From positions 50,323,190 through 50,387,189 of the forward strand of contig CM061244.1 of NCBI GenBank assembly GCA_030848705.1: DNA of 64,000 bases, written 5' to 3'. Below the pieces are notes generated by a model. That model saw only the letters and a list, made by a program, of their open reading frames with translations. It was not told where the DNA came from and made no database searches. This DNA comes from Heracleum sosnowskyi. Its lineage: Eukaryota > Streptophyta > Magnoliopsida > Apiales > Apiaceae. Each line of letters begins with the position of its first letter. Position 1 is the first letter of the stretch. Both the position numbers and the translations under genes were made by a program. Below are positions 32,555 through 45,280 of this stretch, piece after piece.

Positions 32555-33839
32555 TTAAGAGAAATTTAGCATACCTAGCTCACTTACTAATCTTGAGAAT
32601 GTTGATTCATCAAGTGGCTTGGTAAAGATGTCTACAAGTTGTTGTTCACTTGGAACAAAATGTAACTCCACAGTACCATTCATAACATGTTCTCTAATGA
32701 AATGATACTTGATGTCAATGTGCTTGGTCCTTTAATGCTGCACTGGATTCTCAGTAATGGCAATGGCACTAGTGTTGTCACAGAAAATAGGGATTTTCTC
32801 AACTCTTAATCCATAATCAAGTAGTTGATTTTTCATCCATAAAATCTGTGCACAACAACTTCTAGCTGCAATGTACTCAGCCTCAGCTGTGGAGGTAGAA
32901 ACTGAGTTTTGTTTTTGCTAAACCATGATACAAGCTTATTTCCTAGGAATTGACAATTGCCAGTTGTGATTTTCCTGTCCATTTTACATCCGGCATAATC
33001 TGCATCTGAATAACCAATTAGTTCAAAACCAGATTCTCTAGGATACCAAATGCCAAGGTTTGGTGTTCCTTTGAGATATCTGAAAATTCTTTTAATATCA
33101 ACTAAATGGGATTCCCTAGGATCAACTTGAAATCTAGCACATAGACATGTAGCAAACATAATATCAGGTCTACTAGCTGTTAAATATAGAAGTGAGCCTA
33201 CCATGCCTCTGTAACTTGAAATGTCCACAGATTTTTCCTTAGTATTCAATTCAAGTTTAGTAGCAGTAGGCATGGGAGTTTTAGCAGGAGAGCATTCCAT
33301 TAAGTTAAATTTCTTTAACAAATCATGAATGTACTTTGTTTGACTAATGAAAATGCCTTCATTAACTTGTTTCACTTGGAGACAAAGGAAATAAGTTAAT
33401 TCTCCCATCATGCTCATTTCATATTTACTTTGCATAAGCTTGGCAAACTTTTGACAAAGTCTTTCATCTGTAGACCCTAAGATTATGTCATCTACATAAA
33501 TTTGAACAAGTATAGTAGAGCCATTCACAGTCCTATGAAAAAGAGTTTTATCTACAATACCTCTAGTGAAGTGATTCTCAAGGAGGAACTGTGAAAGTGT
33601 GTCATACCAGGCTCTAGGTGCTTGTTTCAACCCATAGAGTGCTTTGAGGAGAAAGTACACATATTCTGGAAAATCATCATTTTCAAAGCCAGGAGGTTGA
33701 CTCACATATACCTCCTCTTCCAATTCCCCATTTAGAAAAGCACTCTTCACATCCATTTGATAGACTTTAAAATTGGCATGGGCTGCATAGGCTAGGAGAA
33801 TTCTTATTGCTTCTAGTCTTGCAACAGGAGCAAAGGTTT
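32555..33839 (-). pseudogene. Element C pol, reverse transcriptase and RNase H
   Basis: Reads from ACCTTTGCTCCTGTT (FAPVARLEA) through MDVKSAFLNGELEEEVYVSQ and YVDDIILG to the RNase H with GYSDADYAG. A one-base deletion near 32920 (WFSKNKT instead of WFSKKQN) shifts the frame at the end. It stops at TAA 32557-32555. Element E inserted within ACC of DETFAPV, duplicating GGTTT (33835-33839 and 39177-39181). Confidence 0.9.
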
Positions 33840-34490
33840 TGATATGGATAGAAAAGTAATTATAGAAATATAATTGTTGATTCTTTGGAAAGGCCAAGTA
33901 TTTAAGGCCCAAAACCCAGATTATTTATTAATTTCGTAATTAATAAATAGGGAAAATATACAGCTCATAAAAAGAGTCCAAAATATGGTAAATTCATCAA
34001 AGAAGGATCCGGAATCCCAATTAAAGGCAATTAATGAGTCATAGCCTTTATCAACAAGGAAAAGACTTATCCTGCAAGAAATACAATGTTTATCCATTAT
34101 CAATAAGGAGACTTATTCACTAAGACTCCTAAACATACCATAAATACTAGGCTCTATACGCCTATATAAGGACCCTGATCCTACAATTAGAACTACGTTT
34201 TGGGCACAGCTCCATACATCACAACGCCTCGAAGGCGCAACAAGCCACAAAGGCACCCATAGAACTACGTTTTAGACTTCATCCTCGAATAAGGACATAC
34301 AAGTCACTACGTCCTTGGTGTGCCCCTGCCGCCATAGCCCCGAGGGCAACACCAAGAACTACGTCTTTGGCTTGATTCTCAATAACGATTTGAGACACGT
34401 AGGCATCTTGTGAGGACCGATTTAGTCTCGAAACACAAGTGCAGCCATTAAAGCTCGAAAGCTCATTAATCCTAGCAATTAATATACAAG
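33840..34490 (+). repeat. Left LTR of element E (lacks its last ~21 bp)
   Basis: It matches the right LTR with scattered substitutions and contains TATATAA at 34163-34169. It stops at AATATACAAG, missing the CACATTTTTTAATCCATAACA end seen on the right copy (described here by position 39156-39176). Confidence 0.9.
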
Positions 34491-36549
34491 AAATAAGATT
34501 CTACATGGGGCAGAAATAAACTACTCAACGATTGAGAAGTTTGCCTTAGCCTTGATAATGGCCTCAAGAAAGCTACGCCCGTACTTCCAGGCTCACAAGA
34601 TAGAGGTCTTGACTGATCAATCTCTAAGAAACATCTTGCATAGCCCTCAAGTTAGTGGAAGGTTGATCAAATGGGCCATTGAATTGGGTGAATTTGACAT
34701 CAAGTATAAGCCTCGAACGGCCATAAAAGCTCAAGCACTTGCTGACTTCATGGTTGAATGTACCATTGACAACCAAGAAGTCGGGGGGCAGGAAGTAATA
34801 GTGGAGGATGAGAAAGATCAAGAGATGGATTTCAAAGAATATTGGGTGCTCTATTTTGATGGAGCATCAAAAACAAAATCAAGTGGAGCCGGTTTAGTGC
34901 TACGAAGTCCTGATGGATTCCTCATAGAGTATGCACTAAAACTTGACTTCCCAACGACAAACAATGAGGCTGAGTATGAAGCTCTGATAGCTGGTTTAGG
35001 GCTGGCTGGAGCCTTGAGGATCAAAACTCTGAAAGTATGTGGAGACTCGAGGCTAGTAGTTTCCCAAGTAAATGGGGAATTTGAAGCTAGAGATGAAGTC
35101 ATGGCCAAGTACTTGAAACTTGTCAAGGCCATCATGACTCAGTTTGATGAATGCTATGTAGAGCACATTCCCAGGGAAGAAAACATGAAGGCTGATGCCT
35201 TGTCTAAATTCGCTTCTTCCGAAATTGAAAACTATGCAGGGAGTGTATACTTCCAAGTCTTGAGAACCCCAAGCATCAACGAAAAGTTGGTAGCACCCAT
35301 TGATGTTGCTAGTTGTTGGATAGATCCCATCAAAGCTCATCTGGAAACCGGGTGGTTACCCAACGACACTTCAGAGGCACGAAAGCTATACGTCAAAGCA
35401 CTAAGGTATACCCTGATTGAGGGAATCCTATACAAGAAGTCTTTCATCATTCCATATCTGAAATGTTTGAGACCTCAAGAGGCAGAATTGGCCCTGAAAG
35501 AAGTACATGAAGGAATTTGTGGGCAGCACTTGGGGGGCAGAGCCCTTGCTCATAAAATCACTCGTCTAGGTTTCTATTGGCCAAGCATACTTGCTGATGC
35601 TAAAAGCTACGTGAAGAAATGTGAACGGTGCCAAAAGCATGCACCAGTGGTTAGACAACCACGAGAAATGATGACATGCATCAACTCACCTATCCCCTTT
35701 GCCATGTGGGGAATGGATATACTCGGGCCATTTCCAATGACAAGTGCTCAACGAAAGTTCTTGATAGTAGCAATCGACTACTTCACCAAGTGGATCGAGG
35801 CTAAGCCATTAGCCAAGATAACCACCAAGCAAGTAATGCATTTCTTCTAGGAAAATGTGATATGCAGATATGGAATTCCATGAATCCTAGTCACGGACAA
35901 TGGAACTCAGTTTAACAACGATGAGTTCAAGAAGTATTGCGATGAGAATGATATCAAATTGCTCTTCACTTCTGTTGCCCATCCACAAGCAAATGGGCAA
36001 GCTGAGGTTGCAAATCGAATTATCCTAGATGGACTGAAGAAAAGAGTTGAACGCTCCAGAAACACTTGGGTAGACGAATTGCTCCCCATACTTTGGGCAT
36101 ATCGTACTACCTGCAAAGTCACCACCGGAGCAACTCCATTTCTATTGGCTTATGGAGCAGAGGCAGTGGTTCCGGTGGAAATTACTCACACGTCTCCAAG
36201 AGTTGAGGCTTATGAACCAGAAACAAATGAAGAAGGTTTGAGGCTAGCTTTAGATCTAATTGACGAAGTTAGAGATGAGGCAAACAACAAGACAGTTGAA
36301 CATCAAAAGAAGGCATCTTTCTACTACAACCTAAGGGTTAAAGAAATGTTCTTTCGGCAAGGAGACTTGGTTCTACGAAAGATTGAGGCATCCAGAGTTG
36401 GACAAAAAGGCAAGCTGGCCCCAAATTGGGAAGGACCATATCGCGTTAAGAACGTATTTGGTCGAGGCTCCTACAAATTGGAAACCCTCGAAGGGCATGA
36501 GGTGCCAAGGACTTGGCATGCCTCAAATTTGAAAGTCTATTATGTTTAG
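34491..36549 (+). pseudogene. Element E pol: RNase H region and integrase
   Basis: The frame opens at the end of reverse transcriptase/first RNase H (ILHGAEINYSTIEKFALALI). It continues with a second, archaeal-type RNase H (WVLYFDGASKTKSSGAGLVL, NNEAEYEALIAGL), the mark of the Tat lineage. It then has the integrase zinc region (CERCQKH), catalytic Asp in GMDILGPFP and VTDNGTQF, and the Glu-bearing NGQAEVANRI, ending HASNLKVYYV. Two nonsense codons break an otherwise open frame: TAG at 35848-35850, where F has TGG, and TGA at 35881-35883, probably from CGA. Both fit cytosine deamination. Confidence 0.9.
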
Positions 36550-38504
36550 TGCATCCTAAAAGGATCCGCTAGTAGGACAAGTAGAAATATGGTTCGATGA
36601 AATCATGAGCTTCCTGGAAAGAAGATGAAGGGTTGAACCCGTTTTGATTGGTAGAAACATCCTCAAAGCATTGTCAAGACAAACTACAAATGAATGCAAA
36701 GGAAAGCATACAAAATATGCATGTCAACTGCACAAATAGAGCTGAATACAACGAACCCCGAAGGGTGAATGTTGCTAATAAACATACAAAAGAAAGCCTA
36801 AGATGCTTATTGTTAATTAGAGAAAATTTCAAGCTCAAGAGAAGTTTGATATGATATACTTGAGAATGAATCACTACGAGTGGAGCCATCAGTAAGAACT
36901 CGTAAGGGTGAAGGGTTGAAACCCCAGAAACCTAAGACATTCAGTCCAAACCCCATCATTCGATATGCTCAATGAAAGGCTTGAAGCCAAAACAAGACGG
37001 TATAAGACATAAAAGGCTTATGCAAATGTCAAGTTAGCCTCGAATAAGGCAAAATCGTCGTAAATGTGTAGGTCGCTCCACACTTTACACCAAGACGATA
37101 CTCGTGAAACACTAGTTTATGTTAAAATCCCCAAAAAGGGGTAGTAAGTCCCAGGTAAGGGATAAAAAGACCCCAAGTCTCGAAAAAGACCGGTATAATT
37201 TCTATGAAATCCTAGTGCATTATCATAGACGTTGGGAAGCGCGATCAGCCATTTTAATCCCAGAATCTTCAAGAAATCTTTAAATCTTCAAAAGAACCCA
37301 GAAACCGGTGAGTTAAAACAGAAAACCTCGCCGGGAATCGCCTTGCCACAGAACCCTAGCAGAGAGAATTTTGGAGAAAATCTAGCAGAATATTTCTGAG
37401 AAATGAAAAGTGAGAAGTGAGTTGAAACAAGTGAGATTTCGCCCTTTTATAGGGGCAACAGCCGGTCAATGGGCCGGTTGAAAGAAGAGCAAGCGTCTAT
37501 AGCCAGTTAAAGCCCACGAATCCATTTATGGATTATAGAAATTGAAGCCCAAACAATTTGGGTCTCAGGCGAATTCGAAGCCCAAAACAATGAGGCCCAA
37601 TAAGGCCCAAGGCTGGAATAATTTAAGTCCAATTAAAAATTGGGCTAGTTAAGGCCCAAGAAAGAATGAAATTTGGAATGAAACTAAGGCAAAAACAAGG
37701 ATAAAAGATTTGAGGTCGAAAAGACCCTAAAACAAAATCGTACGACCAAGGTCGAAAATACATGAGAAATCGAGGTCGTATCCATCGACCTCGCTCCCAA
37801 ATAAAAACGAAAAATTGAAGATCTAAGGTCGAAAAGACCCTGGATCGAGTTCGAAGGCTCGAGGTCTAAAATGGCCCAGAAAATGAGCTCGAGGCATTCG
37901 ATCTCGCACCAATTTGAGGTCGAAAGTATGAGGAATCGAGGTCGAATGACCTGCAAAATGAGGTCGAAAGTATGAGGAATCGAGGTCGAATGACCCAGGT
38001 CAAAAATGACCTGTAAATCGAGGTCGAAAGTATAAGGGATCGAGGTCGAATGACCGAGGTCGAAAATGATTGGGAAGTCGAGGTCGAAGCCATCGACCTG
38101 GGACCAATTTGAGGTCGAAAATCCTGGTCGAAAAAGGCTGGATCGAGGTCGAACGACCGAGGTAAAAAATGACTGGTAAATCGAGGTCGAAACCATCGAC
38201 CTGGGACCAATCGAGGTCGAAAAAAGGCTGGATCGAGGTCGAAGGCTCGAGGTCGAAAAAGACTTAAAAATCGAGGTCGAAACCTTCGACCTCAATCCAG
38301 TCGAGGTCGAAATCCAGGTCGAAAATGACCTATTTCCTGGTCGAATTTGAAGTCGAAAATGACTTGTTTCCTGGTCAAAAAGGAGGTCGAAAATGACCTA
38401 ATTTGAGGTCGAAAATGCCCTTAAAAATGGAAAATTTTGAGGAAAAACACGTTATAACTTCTACGAAAACCCCAAGGAGATTTTCCCAGAAGTTGGGGGG
38501 CAAA
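36550..38504 (+). other. Element E 3' untranslated region
   Basis: About 2 kb with no believable gene. It shares blocks with the 3' region of F (63105 onward) but has roughly 280 bp near 36640-36900 absent from F. It is rich in GGCCCAA-type words at 37540-37660, then the short tandem array, then the polypurine tract at about 38492-38504. Confidence 0.75.
37690..38430 (+). repeat. Degenerate short tandem array (GAGGTCGAAAATGA-type)
   Basis: Dozens of irregular copies of a 10-14 bp word around AGGTCGAAA, interspersed with the inverted form TCGACCTC. The same type of array starts in F near 63890. Tandem repeats in the 3' untranslated region are known in Tat/Ogre elements and can seed satellites. 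Confidence 0.85.
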
Positions 38505-39176
38505 TGATATGGATAGAAAAGTAATTATAGAAATATAATTGTTGATTCTTTGGAAAGGCCAAGTATTTAAGGCCCAAAAACCAGATTATTTATTAATTTC
38601 GTAATTAATAAATAGGGAAAATATACAGCTCATAAAAAGAGTCCAAAATATGGTAAATTCATCAAAGAAGGATCCAGAATCCCAATTAAAGACAATTAAT
38701 GAGTCATAGCCTTTATCAACAAGGAAAAGACTTATCCTGCAAGAAATACAATGTTTATCCATTATCAATAAGGAGACTTATTCGCTAAGACTCCTAAACA
38801 TACCATAAATACTAGGCTCTAGACGCCTATATAAGGACCCTGATCCTACAATCAGAACTACGTTTTGGGCACAGCTCCATACGTCACAACGCCTCGAAGG
38901 CGCAACAAGCCACAAACGCACCCATAGAACTACGTTTTAGACTTCATCCTCGAATAAGGACATACAAGTCACTACGTCCTTGGTGTGCCCCTGCCGCCAT
39001 AGCCCCGAGGGCAACACCAAAAACTACGTCTTTGGCTTGATTCTCAATAACGATTTGAGATACGTAGGCATCTTGTGAGGACCGATTTAGTCTTGAAACA
39101 CAAGTGCAGCCATTAAAGTTCGAAAGCTCATTAATCCTAGCAATTAATATACAAGCACATTTTTTAATCCATAACA
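38505..39176 (+). repeat. Right LTR of element E, 672 bp
   Basis: Begins TGATATGGATAGAAAAG after the polypurine tract and ends ATCCATAACA, with TATATAA at 38828-38834. It is followed by the target duplication GGTTT and the element C pol. Confidence 0.9.
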
Positions 39177-41244
39177 GGTTTCATCAAAATCAATTCCCTC
39201 TTCCTGTGAGTAGCCTTTAGCAACCAATCTAGCTTTGTTCCTTGTGACTATGCCATTTTCATCCATCTTGTTTCTGAACACCCATTTTGTGCCTATAACA
39301 CTCCTGTTTTTAGGCCTGGGCACCAGCTTCCAAACTTTGTTTCTCTCAAATTGGTTTAGCTCTTCTTGCATAGCTAAAACCCAATCTGGATCTAGAAGTG
39401 CATCCTCAACTTTCTTTGGCTCATCTTGAGACAGAAAGCTACTATATAGACATTCCTCTTGAGTTGCTCTTCTAGTTTGGAATTTTGAAGAAACATCACC
39501 AATGATGAGTTCACATGGATGATCTTTAGTCCATTTCCTTGAGGGAGGAAGATTAGCTCTAGGAGATGTAGCTTCATGATCATGATTGCCTTGATTAGAT
39601 GTTTGTCCTTGAGAAACTCCCCCTGAGTTTGTTATCTCTAAGTGATCATTCCTAGAAGCATTTCTATGACTGTCAACGGAATGCCCATTTTGACTGTCAA
39701 CGAATCCTTCATTATGACTGTCAACGGAATGACCAATTTGACTGCTAGCATCTATTCTTTTCAATCTTAATGCATCAATTTCATCTTCACTACTGCTTTC
39801 ATCTGTGCTAGACACAACAACTTTAGGCTGTTTCTCAATAGCCTTAACATCATTCACTTGATCTCCTTCCTCATTCTCAAAAGAAAGACTTTCATGGAAA
39901 CCTTCATCACAGAGACCTTGAATTTTGAGATCATCAAAAACAACATGTACAGATTCCATAACAATGTTAGTTCTGAGATTATAGACTCTGTAAGCTTTCC
40001 CTGCTGCATATCCCACAAATATTGCTTCATATGCCTTTGATTCAAATTTCCCCAAATGCTCAGCTTGATTTCTCAAAACAAAGCACTTGCATCCAAAGAC
40101 ATGAAGAAAATCCAATAGTGGCTTCTTTCTTTTGAGTAGTTGATAAGGGGTCATTCCCTTGGCTTGATTAATCAAAGAAATATTTTGAGTGAAGCGAGCT
40201 GTGTTAACTTCCTCAGCCCAAAAATAAGTTGGTAACTTTGATTCATCTAGCATTGTCTTTGCAGCTTCAATGAGTGTTCTGTTTTTCCTTTCAACTACAC
40301 CATTTTGCTGTGGTGTCCTTGCAGATGAAAATTCATGCAAAATACCATTTTCCTCACAGAACATCTTCATAGTTGAATTCTTGAACTCTGTCCCATTGTC
40401 ACTCCTAATCCTTCTTACTTTGAAATCAGGATGATTGTTTACTATCTTGATGTGATTGATAATGATTTCACTTGCCTCATCTTTGGAGTGCAAAAAGAAA
40501 GTCCATGTAAATCTAGAAAAATCATCGACAATCACAAGACAATATTTCTTCTTTGAAATGGACATGACATTTACAGGGCCAAATAGATCCATATGAAGCA
40601 ACTCAAGCTATGGGACAATTGATGACTCTGTCTTGCTTTTGAATGATGCCTTCTTTTGTTTCCCTTTTTGACAGGCATCACACAAACCATCCTTGGAGAA
40701 TTCCACCTGTGGAATTCCTCTAGCAAGATCTTTCCTCACCAAGTCATTCATAACCTTGAAAATTCAAATGAGACAATTTCTTGTGCCATGGCCAACTTTC
40801 ATCCTTGCTTGCCTTGCTAAAAAGACAAGTGATGGTATCTGGACTTGTGCTACTAAAGTCAGCAATGTACACATTCCCTCTTCTGAATCCAGTCATTACC
40901 ACATTGTTGTCTCCACCTTTAGAAACAACACATGCTTCTCTTGAAAAAGTAACTAAAAATCCTTTGTCACAAAGTTGGCTGATACTAAGCAAATTGTGCT
41001 TTAGACCATCCACCAATGCAACCTCACCAATGATGACATTTTCTCTTGAAATCAAGCCATATCCCTTAGTGTAGCCTTTGCTGTCATCTCCAAAAGCAAT
41101 ACAAGGGCCAGCTCTTTCCTGGAACTCTGTGAGCAGGGTAGAATCACCAGTCCTGTGTCTTGAACAACCACTATCCAAGTACCAAAGATTCCTTTTGTCT
41201 CCCTGCACACAATAAAACCAAATCAAGTTGATTTTGGTACCCAA
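39177..41244 (-). pseudogene. Element C pol, protease and integrase part
   Basis: Read from 41244 down: the junction segment (GTKINLIWFYCVQGDKRN), protease WYLDSGCSRH, the integrase zinc region, core HMDLFGPVNV, SDNGTEFKNS and NGVVERKNRT, and the VDS-repeat linker, ending at DETC where E is inserted. Breaks: a frameshift near 40755 after SHLNF and a TAG in the segment before LELLHMDLFG (about 40610). It joins 33839 on the other side of E. Confidence 0.9.
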
Positions 41245-43693
41245 GTTTCCTTGGGTCCTGTTTTGTTAGCCTTTGATTTACTCTTCACATCATTTTTCAC
41301 CTTGCGCTCAGATTGAGTTAAATCAACCTTTACATTTGGTGTTGATTTCTGAGGGTTGCTCACATTTTCATTCATAGCATGCATATTTGGAGGAACAAAC
41401 ATGTTATTCACATTCCATGGCATTTGTGGCACATTAAACATATTCATGTATGGATTAGGCACAAATGTCATGCTAGCATATGGATTTTGAAATTGTGCAT
41501 TTGGAGCAAACATATTAGGCATAACAGGCATTGCAGGCATAGAGGCATTCATTGCAGGCTTAGGCATTTTCACATTAGTATGCTTCTTAACAGATTTGCA
41601 ATTAGCAAATAAATGACTAACACTACCACAATTAACACATGTTTTTCTAGGAGCATACTTATCAGGTGTGTAATTGTTATGTTTGTTAATCCCTACTTTG
41701 CCATTTCTGTTATTATTTTTATTGCCATTAACCTCAACTTGAATTTTCTCTAACTTATCCTTCAATTGCTTGTTAGACAAGTGACCTACATTAGCTCTCT
41801 CAACAGGCTTCTCAACTTTCTTTGATTTAATAGACTCACCTTGAACAAAGTTCTTGGTGATAGGACCATACTTGTTATTAAGTCTAGTGAGTTCTTCTTT
41901 CTTTTTCTCTGTCAACGAAACAACAAGATCGGTTGATGGTTCATCTGTCAACGGAAGCTTGCATTCCGTTGACGTATCAACCTTCAACAAATGATCATTG
42001 TTGTTTGTTGACTCTGATTCTGATTCTAAGGTTTCAACAACATACCCTAGCTTCTCTTTGTTCTTTTTCCATGATTGCTCACAGAAAGATTCCATACCTT
42101 GAACATTAATGATGTTGTTAGCAACATTCCTGGAATCTTTCCATTTTGCAATCAATCTCTGTTCTATTTCTAGTTGTGTTTTAAGAATATCTTCCCTTTT
42201 CAACACTTTCTCAATTTCCAGCTTAGCATCCCTACTAACACACCTCATTTTCTCAAATTCAATGAGCTGTGCTTCTAACATGGCATTTCTATCACTTAAG
42301 AACAAATTGGTCTCTTTAATTCTTGAGTTCTCTTTGGTAAGCGATTTAAGAGTAACACGCAAATTATACAGTACAGTAGACATTTCATTAACTGTACTAT
42401 CGCATTCCTCTTTAGAAAGCTCAGAAAGATTAGTAATTGTTACCTGGTTGCTAGAGGAACTTGCTTCCTGCTCATGATTGTTAGCCATTAGAGCCAAGTT
42501 GACATACTCAACATCATCATCTGAATCTTCACCATTACCAGCCTAATCATACTCCTGAGACATGAAAGCCTTTTCTTTTTGCTTGAGAAGTTCAAAGTAT
42601 TTCTTTTTATAATCAACAGGCTCAAATTTCCTGTTACCCTTCTCAACTTTGGGATTTCTGCAATCTCCAGCAAAGTGACCAATCATTCCACAGTTGAAAC
42701 ATTTAGACTTAGACTTTTCAACCCAATTATTTTTGCTAGGTTGAAAGTCTTTCCTTGGTGGCCTTGCTTCTGAGTTTCTCTTGAATTTGAACTTAAAAAA
42801 TTTTCTTGAAAGAAAAGAAATGTGTTCATCAATTTCATCTAAGTCATCCAAGTTGGCTAGTTCTTCTTCTTCTTCTTCTGTCATCTTGCCTTTACCCTTG
42901 CTAACATCACTCCTACAACTAGCTCGACTAGTTGTGGCTTTTGTAGCTTCTTCATTGTCATCTTCCAGTTGGTTCACAGATGAAATCAATGCAATAGATC
43001 CACCTTTCTTTTGTACCTTCTCAATTTTTCATCTTGCTCCATTTCCAGCTCATATGTCTTTAAGGTTCCATAAAGCCTTTCAAGAGTATAGTCTTTGTAT
43101 TCTTGAGTGTTTCTCAGAGAAATAGTCATAGGCTTCCACTCTTTTGGAAGAGCTCTAAGAAATTTGAGGTTTGAATCCTTGGTTTGGTAGATCCTCCCGT
43201 ACAACTTTAATCCATTCAAGAGCTTTTGAAACCTACTAAATGTATCGTTTAGGGTTTCACCAGCTTTAAAATGAAAGTGTTCATATTGTTGTATGAGGAG
43301 TTGCATTTTGTTCTCCCTTACCTACTCAGTTCCTTCACAGAGTGTTCTAACAGTGTCCCATACTTCTTTAGAAGTTGTACAGTTGATAACATTGTCAAAC
43401 ATCTCTTGCTCCAAGCCATTGAAAAGAATGTTCATGGTTCTTTTATCTTTATGGATTTCTGCAACATCTTCAACAGTCCATTCTGAGACAGGCTTAGGAA
43501 TTTCCACATCTTCAGCATCATCTGGCAGTCCAACTCTAGATTCAAACTTCATGGGAACGTGTGGACCTTTCTCAATGCAGTCTACATATCTTTCATCCAT
43601 AGACATGAGATGTAGATGCATTTTTACTTTCCAGTGAAAGTAATTGTCCTTATCTAGAACTGGTATCTTTACACCTGCATCCTTCTTCACCAT
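41223..43693 (-). pseudogene. Element C gag (multiple lesions)
   Basis: Starts MVKKDAGVKIPVLDKDNYFH at 43693, as in B. Breaks: a TAG near 43323 after RTLCEGTE, a frame change near 43020, and a TAG near 42545 where B has a TGG after SQEYD. It retains both knuckles (CFNCGMIGHFAGDC and CVNCGSVSHLFANC). At the position of the B nonsense codon, C has a CAG/CAA glutamine (LEIEQRLIAKW). It ends PKST plus TGA, overlapping pol exactly as in B. Confidence 0.9.
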
Positions 43694-43742
43694 GATTTCT
43701 GTTTTGGCCTTGATCTTTAAACTCCTTGTATGTTAGAAGCTC

Positions 43743-43756
43743 GCTCTGATACCAAT
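43743..43756 (-). other. Primer-binding site of element C
   Basis: On the minus strand ATTGGTATCAGAG directly follows the 5' LTR, as in element B. Confidence 0.85.
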
Positions 43757-44061
43757 TGTTAATCCCAAATGACCTAACAGAATTTTAGAAGGGGGGGTTG
43801 AATACAATTCTAGATATTTTTAAACTTAAAACAACTTTTAAATAACTTAACACAGAAAATAAAAACACAAGCAAATATAAAATTTCAGTTGGATGTTTTG
43901 AGGATCCAACTGAGATGTTTTTATTGCGGGAATAATCTGTGTTACAAACGTAGCACAGCTGCTCAGTTCTTGAAGTAGAGTGAGAGTGCTCTTGAAAGAA
44001 AGCTAATACAAAATTATTCTATCTCACTTCTTCTTCTGAAAATGAACTGCTACACTTGGTT
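43757..44061 (-). repeat. Element C 5' LTR, gag-proximal part
   Basis: The LTR end TGTTAATCCC (plus strand) with the G-run and TTTTATTGCGGG conserved, up to ACTTGGTT, where the hairpin element begins. The other part of the LTR is 50994-51316. About 360 bp of LTR between the two parts is missing compared with A (A-equivalent 31249-31612), including the TATA box. Confidence 0.88.
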
Positions 44062-44740
44062 CACTACACCATAGATTGCCTATCGCAACATCATCCACCT
44101 AGGTGTTTCTAGATTATGTTACCCTAGCTATGCTGTCTTTGGCTTACTATAAAATTCTGTTTTTGGTGTTAGCTTAGCCACAACCGTGGTGTTACCTTAG
44201 CTAAAAACTGTTAAACATGGTAACATGCAAGTTAAATGTTGCCTTAGACTTTTAAAAAATAAACATATTAATATTTTAAGATCAAATAAGAATTTCATAA
44301 GAATTTTAGGACAATATACGAATTTATAAATAAGATATATGATGATATATGAATTTTATAAAGAATAAAATTCTAAAATATTTAAAATAATAAATCTTAA
44401 AATGTAAATTTACAAATTTATTAAAAGTAATATATTTTTTGAAAAAACTTATAATACATTTTCTAAAAGTAAAATTTTATTAGATAAATGAACTATTATT
44501 TAAAATATTAATATTTTTGAAATAGTTATTTAAAATATTAATTAAATATATATTTATTAAGATAATTTGTAACATAAATTTTGAAAATTTAACCAAAAAA
44601 AATAAAACAAAGACAGAAAATTTCGAACGGTTATCGATGAAATGTTACGAGCTGCAATTTTTTCACTAACATTCCGCCCAAATTTTCAACAACTCCCTCC
44701 TCTCCTTTTCTCTCTCAGTACACCTCTATCTCTCTCTCTA

Positions 44741-44745
<5 letters not shown>

Positions 44746-44814
<69 letters not shown>
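44746..44814 (+). repeat. CT microsatellite, left arm
   Basis: About 30 CT units in a leader-like stretch before the MSL fragment. The matching GA run in the right arm (about 50306-50322) is far shorter, so replication slippage followed the arm duplication. Confidence 0.9.
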
Positions 44815-44817
<3 letters not shown>

Positions 44818-45280
44818 TCTCTCTGTCTCACTCTCACTTTCACTCTCTCGCTTTCGCATCTTCAAATTCGTATGTTATTAGGGCTTGTTAGCGGTTCAAT
44901 TTCTTAGATTTCAAATTATAGCACAATTGATTTGAGGGGTCGAGGCTTTGGTTCTTCAAATTAGGGCTCGAGTTCTTCATTTTCAGTTCAATTATTACTC
45001 TCTTCAGGTCTTGATTTTGGCTTTAATTTGTAAGTATTAGTCTCTTTTTGGTTTGATTGTAGATGCATATCATTTGACTAAACAAATACATGTAGAGATT
45101 TTGATATGCATGTTTGTATATAAGTATACTGTTCTTTGTGTGTCTATGTGCACTCTTCTGTGTATGTATACCATTTTGTATTATATATGTTATAGAATTT
45201 TGTGTCCAATCCATATACTTCATCTATAAGTTGTGGTTATACTATGGTGTTGAAATCTGGTGTTGAGACACTGATGGGTT

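Larger units (their letters stand above)
33840..39176 (+). mobile_element. Ty3/gypsy Tat-lineage element E, internal deletion derivative
   Basis: LTRs begin TGATATGG; the element ends ATCCATAACA and is flanked by GGTTT on both sides. The left LTR runs directly into mid-pol, so primer site, gag, protease and most of the reverse transcriptase are missing. The second RNase H and integrase remain, followed by a long 3' untranslated region with short tandem repeats, a G-rich polypurine tract (GTTGGGGGGCAAA) and the right LTR. Close similarity to element F shows they are one family. Confidence 0.9.

Noticed and set aside
36648..36854. Small ORF after the E integrase
   Set aside because: It lies in a block absent from F, with no recognisable domain or conservation.
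37684..38295. 203-codon minus-strand ORF
   Set aside because: Low-complexity translation of the AGGTCGAAA tandem array in the 3' untranslated region of E.
44642..44881. 79-codon Ser/Leu-rich ORF
   Set aside because: Translation of the CT microsatellite.
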